Assembly: GCF_009930815.1 (NCBI RefSeq)
Contig: NZ_CP022222.1
Span: forward strand, 868,001-932,000
Direction of reading: 5' to 3'
Length of the DNA stretch: 64,000 bases
Source: Bradyrhizobium sp. CCBAU 051011
GTDB taxonomy: Bacteria > Pseudomonadota > Alphaproteobacteria > Rhizobiales > Xanthobacteraceae
Below the pieces are notes generated by a model, which saw only the letters and a program-made list of their open reading frames with translations, was not told the origin of the DNA and ran no database searches. The position numbers and the translations under genes are program-made. Of the stretch, positions 24,000 to 33,608 are shown in pieces; position 1 is the stretch's first letter; each line of letters begins with the position of its first letter.

Positions 24000-25385
24000 A
24001 TGACCATTGACGCCTCCCTCGACATGCGACCCGTCGCCGCCGTTCCGCCCGCGCCGGCCAATGCGCTTCTCACCTCGCCGATCCTGCCGACGCTGTTGAA
24101 GCTCGCGCTTCCCACTGCGATCGCGATGGCCGGCACGACACTGGTGGCGGTCGCCGAAACTTCCTATATCGGCCGGCTCGGCACTGAGCCGCTGGCCGGC
24201 ATCGCGCTGGTGTTTCCCTTCGCGATGCTGACGCAGATGATGTCGGCGGGCGCGATGGGCGGCGGCGTTACCTCCGCCATCAGCCGCGCGCTCGGCGCGG
24301 GCGATCGCGACCGCGCGGCGACGCTGGCGCTCCATGCGGCGATGATCGGCGCCTGCGCCGGGCTGTTCTTCACGGTGACGATGCTGGCGTTCGGCCGCGA
24401 CTTTTATTCGCTGCTCGGCGGACACGGCGGCGTGCTCGAACAGGCCATGCAGTATTCGCACGTGCTGTTTTCCGGCGCGATCGCGATCTGGCTGGTCAAC
24501 ACGCTGGCCTCCGTGGTACGCGGCACCGGCGACATGCGCGTTCCGTCGGTCACGCTGATCGGCATCGCCTTCGTCCAGGTCGCGGTCGGCGGCGCGCTGG
24601 GCCTTGGGCTGTTCGGCCTGCCGCAATTCGGCATGCGCGGCGTCGCCGCCGGCCAGCTCGCGGCCTTCACGCTCGGCGCCGTCTTTCTGGCGTGGTATCT
24701 CCTCAGCGGCCGCAGCCGGCTGACCCTGCGTGTCAGGTCCTTCACCTTCCAGCGCGACATGTTCGTCGACATTCTCAAGGTCGGCGCGATCGCGTGCCTG
24801 TCGCCGCTGCAGAGCGTGCTGACCATCCTGATCTTCACCAAGATTCTCGCCGGCTTCGGCACCGAGACGCTGGCCGGCTATGGCATGGGGTCGCGGCTGG
24901 AGTTTTTGCTGATCCCGATCACCTTTGCGTTCGGCGTCGCCTCGGTCCCGATGATCGGCATGGCGATGGGCGCAGGGCTTGTGGCGCGCGCACGAAGGGT
25001 GGCATGGACGGCAGCCGCCGCAGCCGGCCTCACCGTTGGATTCGTCGGCCTGATCGTCGCGGTCAAGCCGATGCTGTGGGTTTCGCTGTTCACCAGCGAT
25101 CCCGGCGTGACCGCGGCAGCCAGTTCCTATTTCGGCTGGGCCGGCCCGGGATTCGGCTTTTTCGGCCTCGGCGTGTGCCTCTACTTCTCCTCACAAGGCG
25201 CCGCCAGGGTCGGCGGGCCGGTGCTGGCCGGGACGCTGCGTCTGGTGCTGGTCGCGGTCGGCGGCTGGTGGCTGGCCTCGTCGGGTGCGCCCGCCTGGAC
25301 GCTGTTTGCGCTGGTCGGCGGCGCTATGGTGGTGTTCGGCCTCACGACCGCACTTTCGGTTCGTCTCACGCGCTGGGGGAAGTGA
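24000..25385 (+). CDS. MATE family efflux transporter
   Basis: This 461-aa protein of 12 predicted helices has paired halves: LALPTAIAMAGTTLVAVAETSYIGRLG at the start of the first, and KVGAIACLSPLQSVLTILIF at the start of the second. GAGDRDRAATLALHA and VVRGTGDMRVPSV are typical MATE loops. These antiporters export cationic drugs, dyes or metabolites using Na+ or H+. The ATG at 24000 is 87 bases after the GNAT stop on the same strand, so the two may be co-transcribed. Confidence 0.9.
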   Translation: MTIDASLDMRPVAAVPPAPANALLTSPILPTLLKLALPTAIAMAGTTLVAVAETSYIGRLGTEPLAGIALVFPFAMLTQMMSAGAMGGGVTSAISRALGAGDRDRAATLALHAAMIGACAGLFFTVTMLAFGRDFYSLLGGHGGVLEQAMQYSHVLFSGAIAIWLVNTLASVVRGTGDMRVPSVTLIGIAFVQVAVGGALGLGLFGLPQFGMRGVAAGQLAAFTLGAVFLAWYLLSGRSRLTLRVRSFTFQRDMFVDILKVGAIACLSPLQSVLTILIFTKILAGFGTETLAGYGMGSRLEFLLIPITFAFGVASVPMIGMAMGAGLVARARRVAWTAAAAAGLTVGFVGLIVAVKPMLWVSLFTSDPGVTAAASSYFGWAGPGFGFFGLGVCLYFSSQGAARVGGPVLAGTLRLVLVAVGGWWLASSGAPAWTLFALVGGAMVVFGLTTALSVRLTRWGK

Positions 25386-25470
25386 GCACTCCACGAAAAG
25401 TTGTGCTCAATCCGACGTTGCACAAATCTGATTTGTTGCTATGCAGGCCTGCTTTTCAAAGGAATCATTC

Positions 25471-25914
25471 ATGGCTTGCAGAACGGCTTACATCATCGCG
25501 ATCTCAGCAGCGTTGCTGACCGCACCATCGGCCTTCGCGCAAGGCGCCGGCGATCCTACCGGCGTCTGGCAGACCCAGGCCGGCGACGCGCGGGTGAAGG
25601 TCAGCAAATGTGGTGGCGGCATCTGCGGCACGATCGTCGGGTTGAAGGAGCCGGTCGATCCCGCCACCGGCAAGCAGCAGGTCGATGACAAGAATCCGAA
25701 TCCGGCGCTGAAAAAGCGGCCGATGATTGGGCTGCCGCTGTTCAGCGGCATGCAGCCCACCGCGGCCAACAAATGGTCGGGCCAGATCTACAACGCCGAC
25801 GACGGCGGCACCTATGCGAGCAGCGTCGCGGTGGCGGGTCCGGACACGCTGCGCGTCGAAGGCTGCGTCGGCGCAATCTGCGGCGGCGAGAACTGGACGC
25901 GGGTGGGACGCTGA
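25471..25914 (+). CDS. DUF2147 periplasmic protein
   Basis: This 147-aa protein has a signal peptide (YIIAISAALLTAPSAFA, cut before QGAGD). The mature part shows the DUF2147 outline: GVWQTQAGDARVKVSKCGGGICGTIVGL, DDKNPNPALKKRPMIGLPL, YNADDGGTYASSV and the closing GCVGAICGGENWTRV, with paired cysteines. The ATG at 25471 follows AAAGGAA. The family is widespread in rhizobia and its function is not known. Confidence 0.88.
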   Translation: MACRTAYIIAISAALLTAPSAFAQGAGDPTGVWQTQAGDARVKVSKCGGGICGTIVGLKEPVDPATGKQQVDDKNPNPALKKRPMIGLPLFSGMQPTAANKWSGQIYNADDGGTYASSVAVAGPDTLRVEGCVGAICGGENWTRVGR

Positions 25915-25957
25915 GGCGGCTTTAAGTTACTCGCTGATACTGCCGATGCGGCGCGAG

Positions 25958-26086
25958 CCCCCACCCTAACCCTCCCCCGCAAGAGCGGGAGAGGGAATGC
26001 ACTTTCTCTGCGGCGGCAGACACTCTTTCCAAGCAACGGCTACTAGACTCCCTCTCCCGCTTGCGGGGGAGGGCTGGGGTGGGGGT
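25958..26086. repeat. Large inverted repeat between genes
   Basis: Two near-complementary arms, 25958-25996 (cccccaccctaaccctcccc and on) and 26049-26086 (ending gggctggggtgggggt), flank a 52-base centre. The CCCTCCCC-GCAAGCGGGAGAGGG motif is a common dispersed intergenic repeat in Bradyrhizobium. It sits between convergent genes and may terminate both transcripts. Confidence 0.7.
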
Positions 26087-26141
26087 GCCGCCGCATATTC
26101 GAGCGGCAGAGAGAGTACCCATAACGAGCCGCGAATTCCAC

Positions 26142-27296
26142 CTACGCCGCCATCGCCTTCAGCGCGGTCGCGGCCGAGGCATAGCCGCCGCGGGCGCCGT
26201 CGATGAAGTGGACGTGATCGCTGCGCATTACCGAAGGCGTAAAGCAGGTCATCATCGCGGCATCCTGCCGGTGCAGGCCATAGCGCACGATCCGCTCCGA
26301 CGCTGCGCTGGCCAGAAGCGCCGCAAGCTCGCGCTCCAATTCCACGGTGCAGTCGAGGATCATCCGCAAGCCGTCGTCATATTTGCGGAAGTCGGAATTC
26401 TCCACCACCTGCTGCACGTAGTTCTTCGGCACGAAATTACCGACCTTGATGCCGAAGCGCATCACGACATAGGCCCACAGCGTCACCGCCAGCACCACGG
26501 TGCGCCGCTTCAACAGCGGCCCGCCCCGTGCGGCGCGCGCTTCATATTCCACGCCGGCCGGCGGCCAGCGCAGCGGCGGCCCGCCCGGCGGCACCGGCCG
26601 CCCGGCATCCGGCGACCGTTCGACCAGGCGGATGATGTCCTCGATCACCTTGCGGAAGCGATGCGGATCGGCGCCCTTGGTGGGCACCACCAGCACGGAA
26701 AGAATGAGCCCACGCGAGGAGGGAATTTCCTCGAACCGGCACGACAATCCACTTAGATCGGGCTGCGTGCCCGGCTCCGCCGCCGGCACGGCAAATTCGC
26801 CACGCTTCATCGCGGCATCGGCCCAGCCCAAGCCGCCGCCGGAAAACATCGCATAGGACAGATTGGCCGATGGGCCGAAGCGGGCGACCTTGATATCAAG
26901 GCCCTGCGCGCGGATGTCCTTCACCGGCACCAGTGCCACCCGCATCACCAGATCGAGATCCTGGCTGACCCATGCCGCGGTCGCCGCCAGCGCCTCGCGG
27001 GCGCGCGCGAAGTCGGCGGGCGCCACCGCAAAGCTGGCGCCATCGCCGCCGAACACGAACGGAAATTCGCGGCCGTCGAGCGCATTGGTGACGGCCGCAA
27101 TGACCGCGGCGCCGGCCATGTTGACCGCCTTGTAGCGCTGGTTGGCGATCGCCTTGGTCGATTCCACGATGTCGGCGACGCCGACCGTCCAGTCGTCCGG
27201 CAATGGCGCATACATCGCCGGGTCCATCAGGCTGCCGAAGCCGCGAAAGACCGGGATCGAGCCATAGAAAATGTCGGTGCCGTCAGACGTCGTCAT
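26142..27296 (-). CDS. DUF3095 family protein, cyclase-like fold suspected
   Basis: This 384-aa protein matches DUF3095 in size and outline. Two blocks, VGVADIVESTKAI (about residues 38-50) and FPFVFGGDGASFAV (about 78-91), resemble the two metal-binding strands of class III nucleotide cyclases (D..ST and GDG). The C-terminal half includes VKDIRAQGLDIKVARFGPSANLSYAMFSGGG and a DHVHFIDGARGGYA end. Enzymatic activity has not been assigned. It is followed by htpG on the same strand, 74 bases upstream in the transcription sense. Confidence 0.75.
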   Translation of the reverse strand: MTTSDGTDIFYGSIPVFRGFGSLMDPAMYAPLPDDWTVGVADIVESTKAIANQRYKAVNMAGAAVIAAVTNALDGREFPFVFGGDGASFAVAPADFARAREALAATAAWVSQDLDLVMRVALVPVKDIRAQGLDIKVARFGPSANLSYAMFSGGGLGWADAAMKRGEFAVPAAEPGTQPDLSGLSCRFEEIPSSRGLILSVLVVPTKGADPHRFRKVIEDIIRLVERSPDAGRPVPPGGPPLRWPPAGVEYEARAARGGPLLKRRTVVLAVTLWAYVVMRFGIKVGNFVPKNYVQQVVENSDFRKYDDGLRMILDCTVELERELAALLASAASERIVRYGLHRQDAAMMTCFTPSVMRSDHVHFIDGARGGYASAATALKAMAA

Positions 27297-27370
27297 GGCG
27301 ATCCGGGTTGGAGGTCCAACTTCCTAGCAGATACGGCCGATCCTGAAATCGGTTGGCGCGGCAGATCGTC

Positions 27371-29239
27371 CTACCCCTTGGCGATCCCCCGCAGCACCAG
27401 TTGATTGAGCCGGTTGGCAAAGGCGGCCGGGTCCTCCGGCAACTCGCCGTCGAGGATCTGCGCCTGTTCCAGCAACAGGAACGACAGGTCCTTCGCGGCA
27501 TCCTTGTCGCCGGCAATCGCCGCGACCAGTGGATGGCGCAGGTTGATCTCGAGGATCGGCTTGGTCGTGGGCGCCTTGTTCTGCATCGCCAGCAACCGTT
27601 CGAGCATGCGGTCGTGCGCGCCGCCGCCGGCGACCAGGCATGACGCGCTCGAGGTCAGCCGCTGCGAGGCGCGCACGTCGGAGACGCGCTCGCCGAGCGC
27701 ATCCTTGATCAGCGCGATCGTCGTGGCCTCATCCGCGCCGGCTTCGTCCTTCTTGTCCTCGGCCTTGTCATCCAAGAGCGGGATCAGGGCGAAATCGATA
27801 TCGCCCTGGCTCAGGGATTTCAGTGGCTTGCCGCCGAAATCGAGCGATGCGGAGGTCCAGAACGCATCGACCGGATCGGTCAGCAGCAGCACCTCGATGC
27901 CGCGGGCGGTGGCGGACTCCAGTTTCGGATTGGCCTTCAGCCGCTCGACGCTGTCGCCGGTCAGATAGAAGATATCGGTCTGGTTCGGCTTGAGGTCCTC
28001 GACATATTGCTTCAGCGAACGGTTCTCGCCCTTCGTGGTCGTGAAGCGCGACAGGCCCAGCAACTTCTCGCGGCGCTCAAAATCCTCCCAGATGCCTTCC
28101 TTGATCACGGGGCCGAACGCGTCCCAGATTTTTGCGAACGCTTCCGGCTCCTTGTCGCCGAGGCTCTCCAGCTCCGATATCACGCGGCTGGTGACGGCTT
28201 TACGAATCTGCGCGAGCTGCGGATTATTCTGCAGCATCTCTCTGGAGATGTTGAGCGGCAGGTCCTCGCTGTCGATCACGCCGCGAACGAAGCGCAAATA
28301 GGCCGGCAGGATATCGGCGTCGTCGGCGATGAAGACGCGGCGGACATACAGCTTGATCTTGCCCTTGCGCGCCTGGTCGAACAGATCGAACGGCTTTGTC
28401 GACGGCGCGAACAGCATCACCGCATAGGACTGCCGCCCTTCGGCGCGATAATGCAGCGTCATCGCGGGCTCGTCGAACGCACCTGCGACCTGCTGATAGG
28501 CCTGCTTGTAGTCCTCCGGCGAAAGCTCCGACTTCGGCCGCTGCCACAACGCGCTGGCCGAATTGATCTGGCGCGGCTCGCCCTCCTCCGGCACCAGCAG
28601 AATCGGAAACTGGATGTTGTCGGACCAGGCGCGGACGATGCGCTCGATCTCGAAACTCTCGAGATATTTTGATGCGTCTTGCTTCAAATGCAGGACGATC
28701 TCGGTGCCACGCGAGACGCGCCCGGCATCCTCGTCGCTGCCTTGCGCGATTTCAAATCCGCTGCCGCCACTGGACGACCAGATGAAGACCTGGTCGGAAC
28801 CGGCGCGGCGGCTGGTGACGACGATGCGCTCGGCGACCATGAAGGCGGCATAGAAGCCGACGCCGAACTGGCCGATCAGATTGGTGCCGTCCTTGGCCTC
28901 GGTCAGGCGGGAGAGAAAGGATTTTGTGCCGGAGCGCGCAATGGTGCCGAGATTATCGATCAGTTCCTGCCGGTCCATGCCGATACCGTTGTCGACGACG
29001 GAAAGCGTATGGGCCTTCTTGTCCGGCCTGATGCGGATTTCGGGCGGCGCGCCGTCGGCGATCAGCTCGGGCGCCGATATCGCCTCATAGCGCAGCTTGT
29101 CACAGGCATCCGACGCGTTCGAAATCAGCTCGCGCAGAAAGATGTCGGTCTCCGAATAGACCGAGTGCACCATCAGGTTCAGAAGTTCGGCAACCTCGGC
29201 CTGGAACGGCTGGGATTCGGGGGCAGTGGTGGTCGTCAT
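27371..29239 (-). CDS. htpG: Molecular chaperone HtpG (Hsp90)
   Basis: This 622-aa protein has the GHKL ATPase domain (about residues 1-230) with [15 protein letters not shown] (catalytic Glu and Mg Asn), [23 protein letters not shown] (ATP-binding loop) and [13 protein letters not shown]. The middle domain includes [21 protein letters not shown] and the C-terminal dimerisation part is complete. It refolds client proteins under stress. The ATG at 29239 starts [12 protein letters not shown]. An RpoH-like promoter lies just upstream. Confidence 0.96.
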   Translation of the reverse strand: MTTTTAPESQPFQAEVAELLNLMVHSVYSETDIFLRELISNASDACDKLRYEAISAPELIADGAPPEIRIRPDKKAHTLSVVDNGIGMDRQELIDNLGTIARSGTKSFLSRLTEAKDGTNLIGQFGVGFYAAFMVAERIVVTSRRAGSDQVFIWSSSGGSGFEIAQGSDEDAGRVSRGTEIVLHLKQDASKYLESFEIERIVRAWSDNIQFPILLVPEEGEPRQINSASALWQRPKSELSPEDYKQAYQQVAGAFDEPAMTLHYRAEGRQSYAVMLFAPSTKPFDLFDQARKGKIKLYVRRVFIADDADILPAYLRFVRGVIDSEDLPLNISREMLQNNPQLAQIRKAVTSRVISELESLGDKEPEAFAKIWDAFGPVIKEGIWEDFERREKLLGLSRFTTTKGENRSLKQYVEDLKPNQTDIFYLTGDSVERLKANPKLESATARGIEVLLLTDPVDAFWTSASLDFGGKPLKSLSQGDIDFALIPLLDDKAEDKKDEAGADEATTIALIKDALGERVSDVRASQRLTSSASCLVAGGGAHDRMLERLLAMQNKAPTTKPILEINLRHPLVAAIAGDKDAAKDLSFLLLEQAQILDGELPEDPAAFANRLNQLVLRGIAKG

Positions 29240-29274
29240 ACGGGGCTCGCTGGGAACAAGGTCAAAGGAAAGCC

Positions 29275-29305
29275 CTGATATAGCGATACCATCTGCGGTG
29301 GCAAG
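29275..29305 (-). promoter_or_regulatory. RpoH (heat shock) type promoter of htpG
   Basis: Minus strand: CTTG (29305-29302), a 17-base spacer, and GCTATATCAG (29284-29275). The rhizobial RpoH consensus is CTTGAC-N17/18-CyTATnTnnG; the -10 box matches except its first base. The start point would be about 30 bases before the htpG ATG. Confidence 0.5.
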
Positions 29306-29341
29306 ATTTGAGCCGACGCGCCTAAAGCCTATCCTGCCCCC

Positions 29342-31315
29342 TCACCGCTCGACAAACGCGCGCTGGAACTGATCCACGATCGGCTTGAACAGGTAGCTCA
29401 GCATGGTCCGGCTGCCGGTCTGCATGAACACTTCCGCGGGCATGCCCGAGACGAGCTGCAGCCCGGCGAGCAGCCGCCGCTCCTCTTCCGGCAGCATGAT
29501 CCGGACCGTGAAATAGGATGCACCGCTCTGCTGGTCGCGGGTGGTGTCAGGCGAGACATAGGACACCTGCCCCATCAACTGCGGCGTAACCCGCTGGTTG
29601 AAGGCGGAGAAGCGGACAAAGGCCTGCTGACCTTTGCGCACCTGATCGATGTCGTTCGGCTGCAGCCGCGCCTCGATCTGCAGATCGTCGGAATCCGGCA
29701 CCACTTCCATGATGGTGTCACCGGCGCGAATGACGCCGCCGATCGTATGTGCGTTGAGCTGGTGGATCACCCCCGACGTCGGTGCGCGCATCTCGATGCG
29801 GTTGAGCACGTCGCGCGCAGCGATGCTCCGCTCGCTAAGTTCGGCCTCCTTGCCCTGCGCCTCGCCGAGCTCCTTGACGACTTCCGTCCGCACGTCCTGG
29901 TCGAGCCTGACCATCTGCAGCTTCGCCTCGTCGACCTTGGTTTTGGTCTCGGCGATGGTTGAGATCAACTGGCCGCGCTCGCCTTCGATTCTGGCGTTCT
30001 CACGCTGCAAGGCCGTGAGCCGCGCAATCGGCACGAGACGCTTGTCGAAGAGCTCCTGCACTCCCGTGAGTTCGCCGGTGATTAGTTCCAGTTGCTTGGC
30101 CTTGGACGCGACCTGCGCTTCGAGGCCAATGATCTCCTCGCCAAGCTGCGACACCTTGCTCTGCAACAGCTCCTTCTGGCTCTCGCGCGCGGTTACCCGC
30201 GCCCTGAACAGCGAGGCTTCGGAGGCGAGCAGCGTCTTGACATTGCCGTCGTCCAGCCGGGCCGACATTTCGGCCGGTATCGCCGGCCGGGGCAAACCGT
30301 CGCGCTCCGCGACCAGCCGCGAGATCTTCGCCCGCATTTCGTCGAGCTGTTTGCTCACCACCTGAAGGCTGGCCTGCGCCTGCGTCGAGTCCAGCCGCAG
30401 CAGCAGATCACCGGAGTTGACCCGCATGCCGTTATTGACCGCGATCTGCGCGACCACACCGCCGGTCGGATGCTGGATGGCCTTGACGTTGGATTGCACC
30501 ACCAGATTGCCCGGCACCACCACGGCGCCCGACAGCGGCACCAGCGCCATCCAGCCGCCGGCCAGTCCACCGACGACGAGCAGCGTCCGCAAGCCGGTGC
30601 GCAGCTCGCGCTCGAAGGCGCGTCCCGCCCGCTGCACGATGCTCTCGCCCGACGCGCCCGGCGTATCCACCGCTGCATCGCGATTGGCAAGGAATGCAAC
30701 GCCTGCGGTCAGGCCGTTGCGGACGACGTTCGTCACGGACCGCTCGCGCGGCACCGGGCCTGCCGGGCTCGGCGGCGCCAATTGGGGCGCCTCGATGCGC
30801 GGCGGCTCGCGCCTGTCGTCGATCTGCAGAAGCTCCGGTCTCGACCTCGGCATGTTCATCAACGACGGGTCGTCGGGTGCAATGATCGGACTGCGCGCAT
30901 GCCGTTCATTCGGCCACGACTTGCCCGCCGGGCCGCGGGCGCCGCTCGCCGGTGGCGGCGTGAACTGCGGCTCACGCGTGGCACGGCTGCGGCGTGGCGG
31001 CGGAGGCTCGATGTCTACGTCATCGGACTGGGATCCGAACGGGCCGAGCCACTCGAGCACCCGGCCCATCTTGCCTTTCTTCTTCCGCTTCGGCCGGGCC
31101 GGGCGCGGACGCCGCCCGGCCGGATGGTCGTCCTGCGGCGAACGGCGAAGCGGCGGCCGCTGTTCCTGCGCATTGTCCTGCTCGAAAGCCTGCCGCAGTC
31201 GCTGCAGTTCGAGGATCAGCGCCTGCCCCTGCGGCGCCGCGACGTCTTCATCAGTTCCACCGAAGCGGCGTCGCGCGACTCTTTCATCGCTATGCACGTG
31301 ATCAAAACCCTTCAT
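29342..31315 (-). CDS. Type I secretion membrane-fusion protein (HlyD family)
   Basis: This 657-aa protein is about 200 residues longer than typical HlyD/PrsE adaptors (about 430-480). The extra part is a basic, Pro-rich N-terminal region (about 1-220) with a KRKKKGK stretch, probably disordered and cytoplasmic. A single helix (LRTLLVVGGLAGGWMALVPLSGAVVVPG) then leads to the family core: barrel/lipoyl SNVKAIQHPTGGVVAQIAVNNGM, a long coiled coil (about 320-480), MRAPTSGVIHQL and the C-terminal PAEVFMQTGSRTMLSYLFKP, a close PrsE match. It overlaps the ABC gene by four bases and links ABC exporter to outer-membrane channel. Confidence 0.9.
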   Translation of the reverse strand: MKGFDHVHSDERVARRRFGGTDEDVAAPQGQALILELQRLRQAFEQDNAQEQRPPLRRSPQDDHPAGRRPRPARPKRKKKGKMGRVLEWLGPFGSQSDDVDIEPPPPRRSRATREPQFTPPPASGARGPAGKSWPNERHARSPIIAPDDPSLMNMPRSRPELLQIDDRREPPRIEAPQLAPPSPAGPVPRERSVTNVVRNGLTAGVAFLANRDAAVDTPGASGESIVQRAGRAFERELRTGLRTLLVVGGLAGGWMALVPLSGAVVVPGNLVVQSNVKAIQHPTGGVVAQIAVNNGMRVNSGDLLLRLDSTQAQASLQVVSKQLDEMRAKISRLVAERDGLPRPAIPAEMSARLDDGNVKTLLASEASLFRARVTARESQKELLQSKVSQLGEEIIGLEAQVASKAKQLELITGELTGVQELFDKRLVPIARLTALQRENARIEGERGQLISTIAETKTKVDEAKLQMVRLDQDVRTEVVKELGEAQGKEAELSERSIAARDVLNRIEMRAPTSGVIHQLNAHTIGGVIRAGDTIMEVVPDSDDLQIEARLQPNDIDQVRKGQQAFVRFSAFNQRVTPQLMGQVSYVSPDTTRDQQSGASYFTVRIMLPEEERRLLAGLQLVSGMPAEVFMQTGSRTMLSYLFKPIVDQFQRAFVER

Positions 31316-33159
31316 GATGGAACACTTTCGGCAAGTGATGCGCGCGGTTCGGCCTTTGCCTGTGGCGGAGCCGGCGGCGATCCCGGCGCTCCCTTGGCAT
31401 TGGCGTTGCGGACACGCGCGAACACCTCTTCGCGCGGGCCGAACGCGATCGCCTTGCCCTCATAAAGCACCATCGTCATATCCAGCGCGGAGAGCGCGCT
31501 CGGGCGATGCGAGATGACGACGACGATGGATTTGTTCTGGCGCATGATGGCGATGGCGCGGGTCAGGGCGTTCTCGCCGTCGGCATCGAGATTGGCGTTG
31601 GGCTCGTCGAGAACGATCAGGAAGGGATCGCCGAACACCGCCCGCGCCAGGCCGACCCGCTGCTTCTGGCCTGCCGACAGCGAGATGCCGCCGGCCCCGA
31701 TTCGCGTCGCATAACCTTCCGGCAGGCGCAGGATGATGTCGTGGACGCCGGCGATCTGCGCGGCCTTGAGGATGGAATCCGAGCTGGCGTTCTCGTCGAA
31801 CCGGCAGATGTTCTCCGCCACGGTGCCGTCGAACAGGCCGACATCCTGCGGCAGATAACCGATGTGCCGGCCGAGATCCTCGTTGCGCCATTGATCGAGG
31901 GAGGCGCCGTCGAGCCGCACGGCGCCGCGATGCGCCGGCCAGATGCCGACCAGCGCCTTGGAAAGCGAGGTCTTGCCCGACGCACTCGCCCCGAGCAGCG
32001 CCAGCCCCGCACCGGCCTTGAGCGAAAACGTGACACCGGACACGATCGGCATGTCGAAGCCGGGCGCTGCCACTGCGAGATTCTGCACGGACAGTTCGCG
32101 GCAGGGACGCGGCAGCATGACCGGCGGCGCCGGCGGCGGCGCGGTCGCCTTGCAGATGTCGCGCAGGCGCGTGAGCCCCTGGCGGGCGGCGGCCAGTTGC
32201 TTCCAGGTGCCGAGCGCGAGTTCGACGGGCGCGAGTGCGCGCCCCATCAGGATCGAGGATGCGATCATGACGCCGCCCGATGCCTTGTCGGCGATGACGA
32301 GATAGGCGCCGATGCCCAGCATTCCCGATTGCAGAACGTAGCGCAGCACCTTCGCGGCCGCGCCAAGATTGGCATAGACGTCGGTGGAGCGAATGTTTTC
32401 CTGCAAATAGCGCTCATTGGCTTGCGACCAGCGTGCCGTCAAACGATCTGTCATACCGAGCGCGCGGATGATTTCTGCGTTGCGCTGGGTCGCATCCGCC
32501 AGCACCTGCCGCTGCGCGTTCATGTCCATCGCCGCCTTGGTCGCCCCGCGCGAAATCCGCTCGGTCACCAATGTCATGGCAATGATGGCTGCGGTGCCAA
32601 GCAGCGCCGTGAAGCCGATCAGCGGGTGAAACAGAAACAGCCCGATCAGGAATACCGGGATCCACGGCATGTCCAGGAACGCGGTCGGTCCCATGCCCGA
32701 CATGAAGGTGCGCACCTGATCGAGATCCCGCAGCGGCTGCTGCATCAGAACCGGCTTCACCCCGCGCAGCGGCAGAGTGGCGAGCGCCGAGTGGATCGAG
32801 CCCTGCAGGCCGGCATCGAACAGCGTTGCGATCCGGCTCAGCATCCGCGACCGCATCGCGTCGAAATATCCCTGCACCAGATAGGCGAATAGCACCATCA
32901 ACGACAGGCCGAACAGGGTCGCGAGGTTACGGCTCGGAATCACCCGATCGTAGACCTGCAGCATATAGAGTGAGCCCGACAGCATCAGAATGTTGATGAC
33001 GCCGCTGAACACGGCGACGCCGATCATGCGGCGCGCGCTGGCGCGCAGCGCGCTGTTGACGGGATCGTCTCCGGCCAGCTTCGACAACAGACCGGAAACG
33101 GCGCGGGGCGTCGGCGCTGCCCGCACTCGGTCCTGTGCCTGACCCTGAGCGATACTCAT
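31312..33159 (-). CDS. Type I secretion ABC transporter (PrtD-like)
   Basis: This 615-aa fused membrane/ATPase protein has six helices (about residues 40-300; YMLQVYDRVIPSRNLATLFGLS is a family hallmark), then Walker A LLGASASGKTSL, signature LSAGQKQRVGLARA, Walker B LIVLDEPNANLD and the H-loop VVISHRPSA. The ATG at 33159 has GAAGGGCAG upstream. It lacks the N-terminal C39-like domain, as in PrtD/RsaD. It is divergent from the candidate cargo gene at 33609. A TolC partner is not in the window. Confidence 0.92.
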   Translation of the reverse strand: MSIAQGQAQDRVRAAPTPRAVSGLLSKLAGDDPVNSALRASARRMIGVAVFSGVINILMLSGSLYMLQVYDRVIPSRNLATLFGLSLMVLFAYLVQGYFDAMRSRMLSRIATLFDAGLQGSIHSALATLPLRGVKPVLMQQPLRDLDQVRTFMSGMGPTAFLDMPWIPVFLIGLFLFHPLIGFTALLGTAAIIAMTLVTERISRGATKAAMDMNAQRQVLADATQRNAEIIRALGMTDRLTARWSQANERYLQENIRSTDVYANLGAAAKVLRYVLQSGMLGIGAYLVIADKASGGVMIASSILMGRALAPVELALGTWKQLAAARQGLTRLRDICKATAPPPAPPVMLPRPCRELSVQNLAVAAPGFDMPIVSGVTFSLKAGAGLALLGASASGKTSLSKALVGIWPAHRGAVRLDGASLDQWRNEDLGRHIGYLPQDVGLFDGTVAENICRFDENASSDSILKAAQIAGVHDIILRLPEGYATRIGAGGISLSAGQKQRVGLARAVFGDPFLIVLDEPNANLDADGENALTRAIAIMRQNKSIVVVISHRPSALSALDMTMVLYEGKAIAFGPREEVFARVRNANAKGAPGSPPAPPQAKAEPRASLAESVPS

Positions 33160-33608
33160 TGAACTGCCCTTCGACCCGCGCAACCGCTAGGTCTCCCTGC
33201 CCGTCTCCTTGACGCGTGATGCGGACCATTTTTCGGCGAGAATGCGACGAACACCGATAGTTCGAGTTCGTGCTTGGGTAGAACGATGGCAAAGGCTTCT
33301 TCGCGCTCTTCAGGCGCGCACGCGGGCTCGCACGATTCCGGCGCGGAAGGGCCGAGGCCTCGAACTGTCGCAAAGGGCGCGGAAAGCGTTGCTTTATCCC
33401 CGTCTCGCGCGCGCCTGCTTCGCCGTTTTTCGGCGCGGCGCGCGTCATGGATTCGTCCGTCTATAACCTTGCTTCGGCGCTCATTGGTCGCCGTCTCGGC
33501 CGAATGACGCCACGAAGCTCAACGATCCTTCACCGTGCGCACATCCCGCTCCTGGCGGGTGCCTGCGCCCATACGTCATGAATTCGACTGGACGACTGGG
33601 GACGAACA
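33160..33608. other. Divergent intergenic region of the secretion locus
   Basis: These 449 bases separate the secretion operon from the cargo candidate. I see no gene, and short frames here lack coding character. It presumably holds both promoters, but no clear box was recognised. Confidence 0.4.

Noticed and set aside
29642..31465. Plus-strand frames (up to 457 aa) opposite the secretion adaptor
   Set aside because: Arg/His-rich shadow composition and no start signal; the minus strand is a clear HlyD protein.
31507..32892. 461-aa plus-strand frame opposite the ABC transporter
   Set aside because: The minus strand encodes complete ABC motifs; this frame has no domain.
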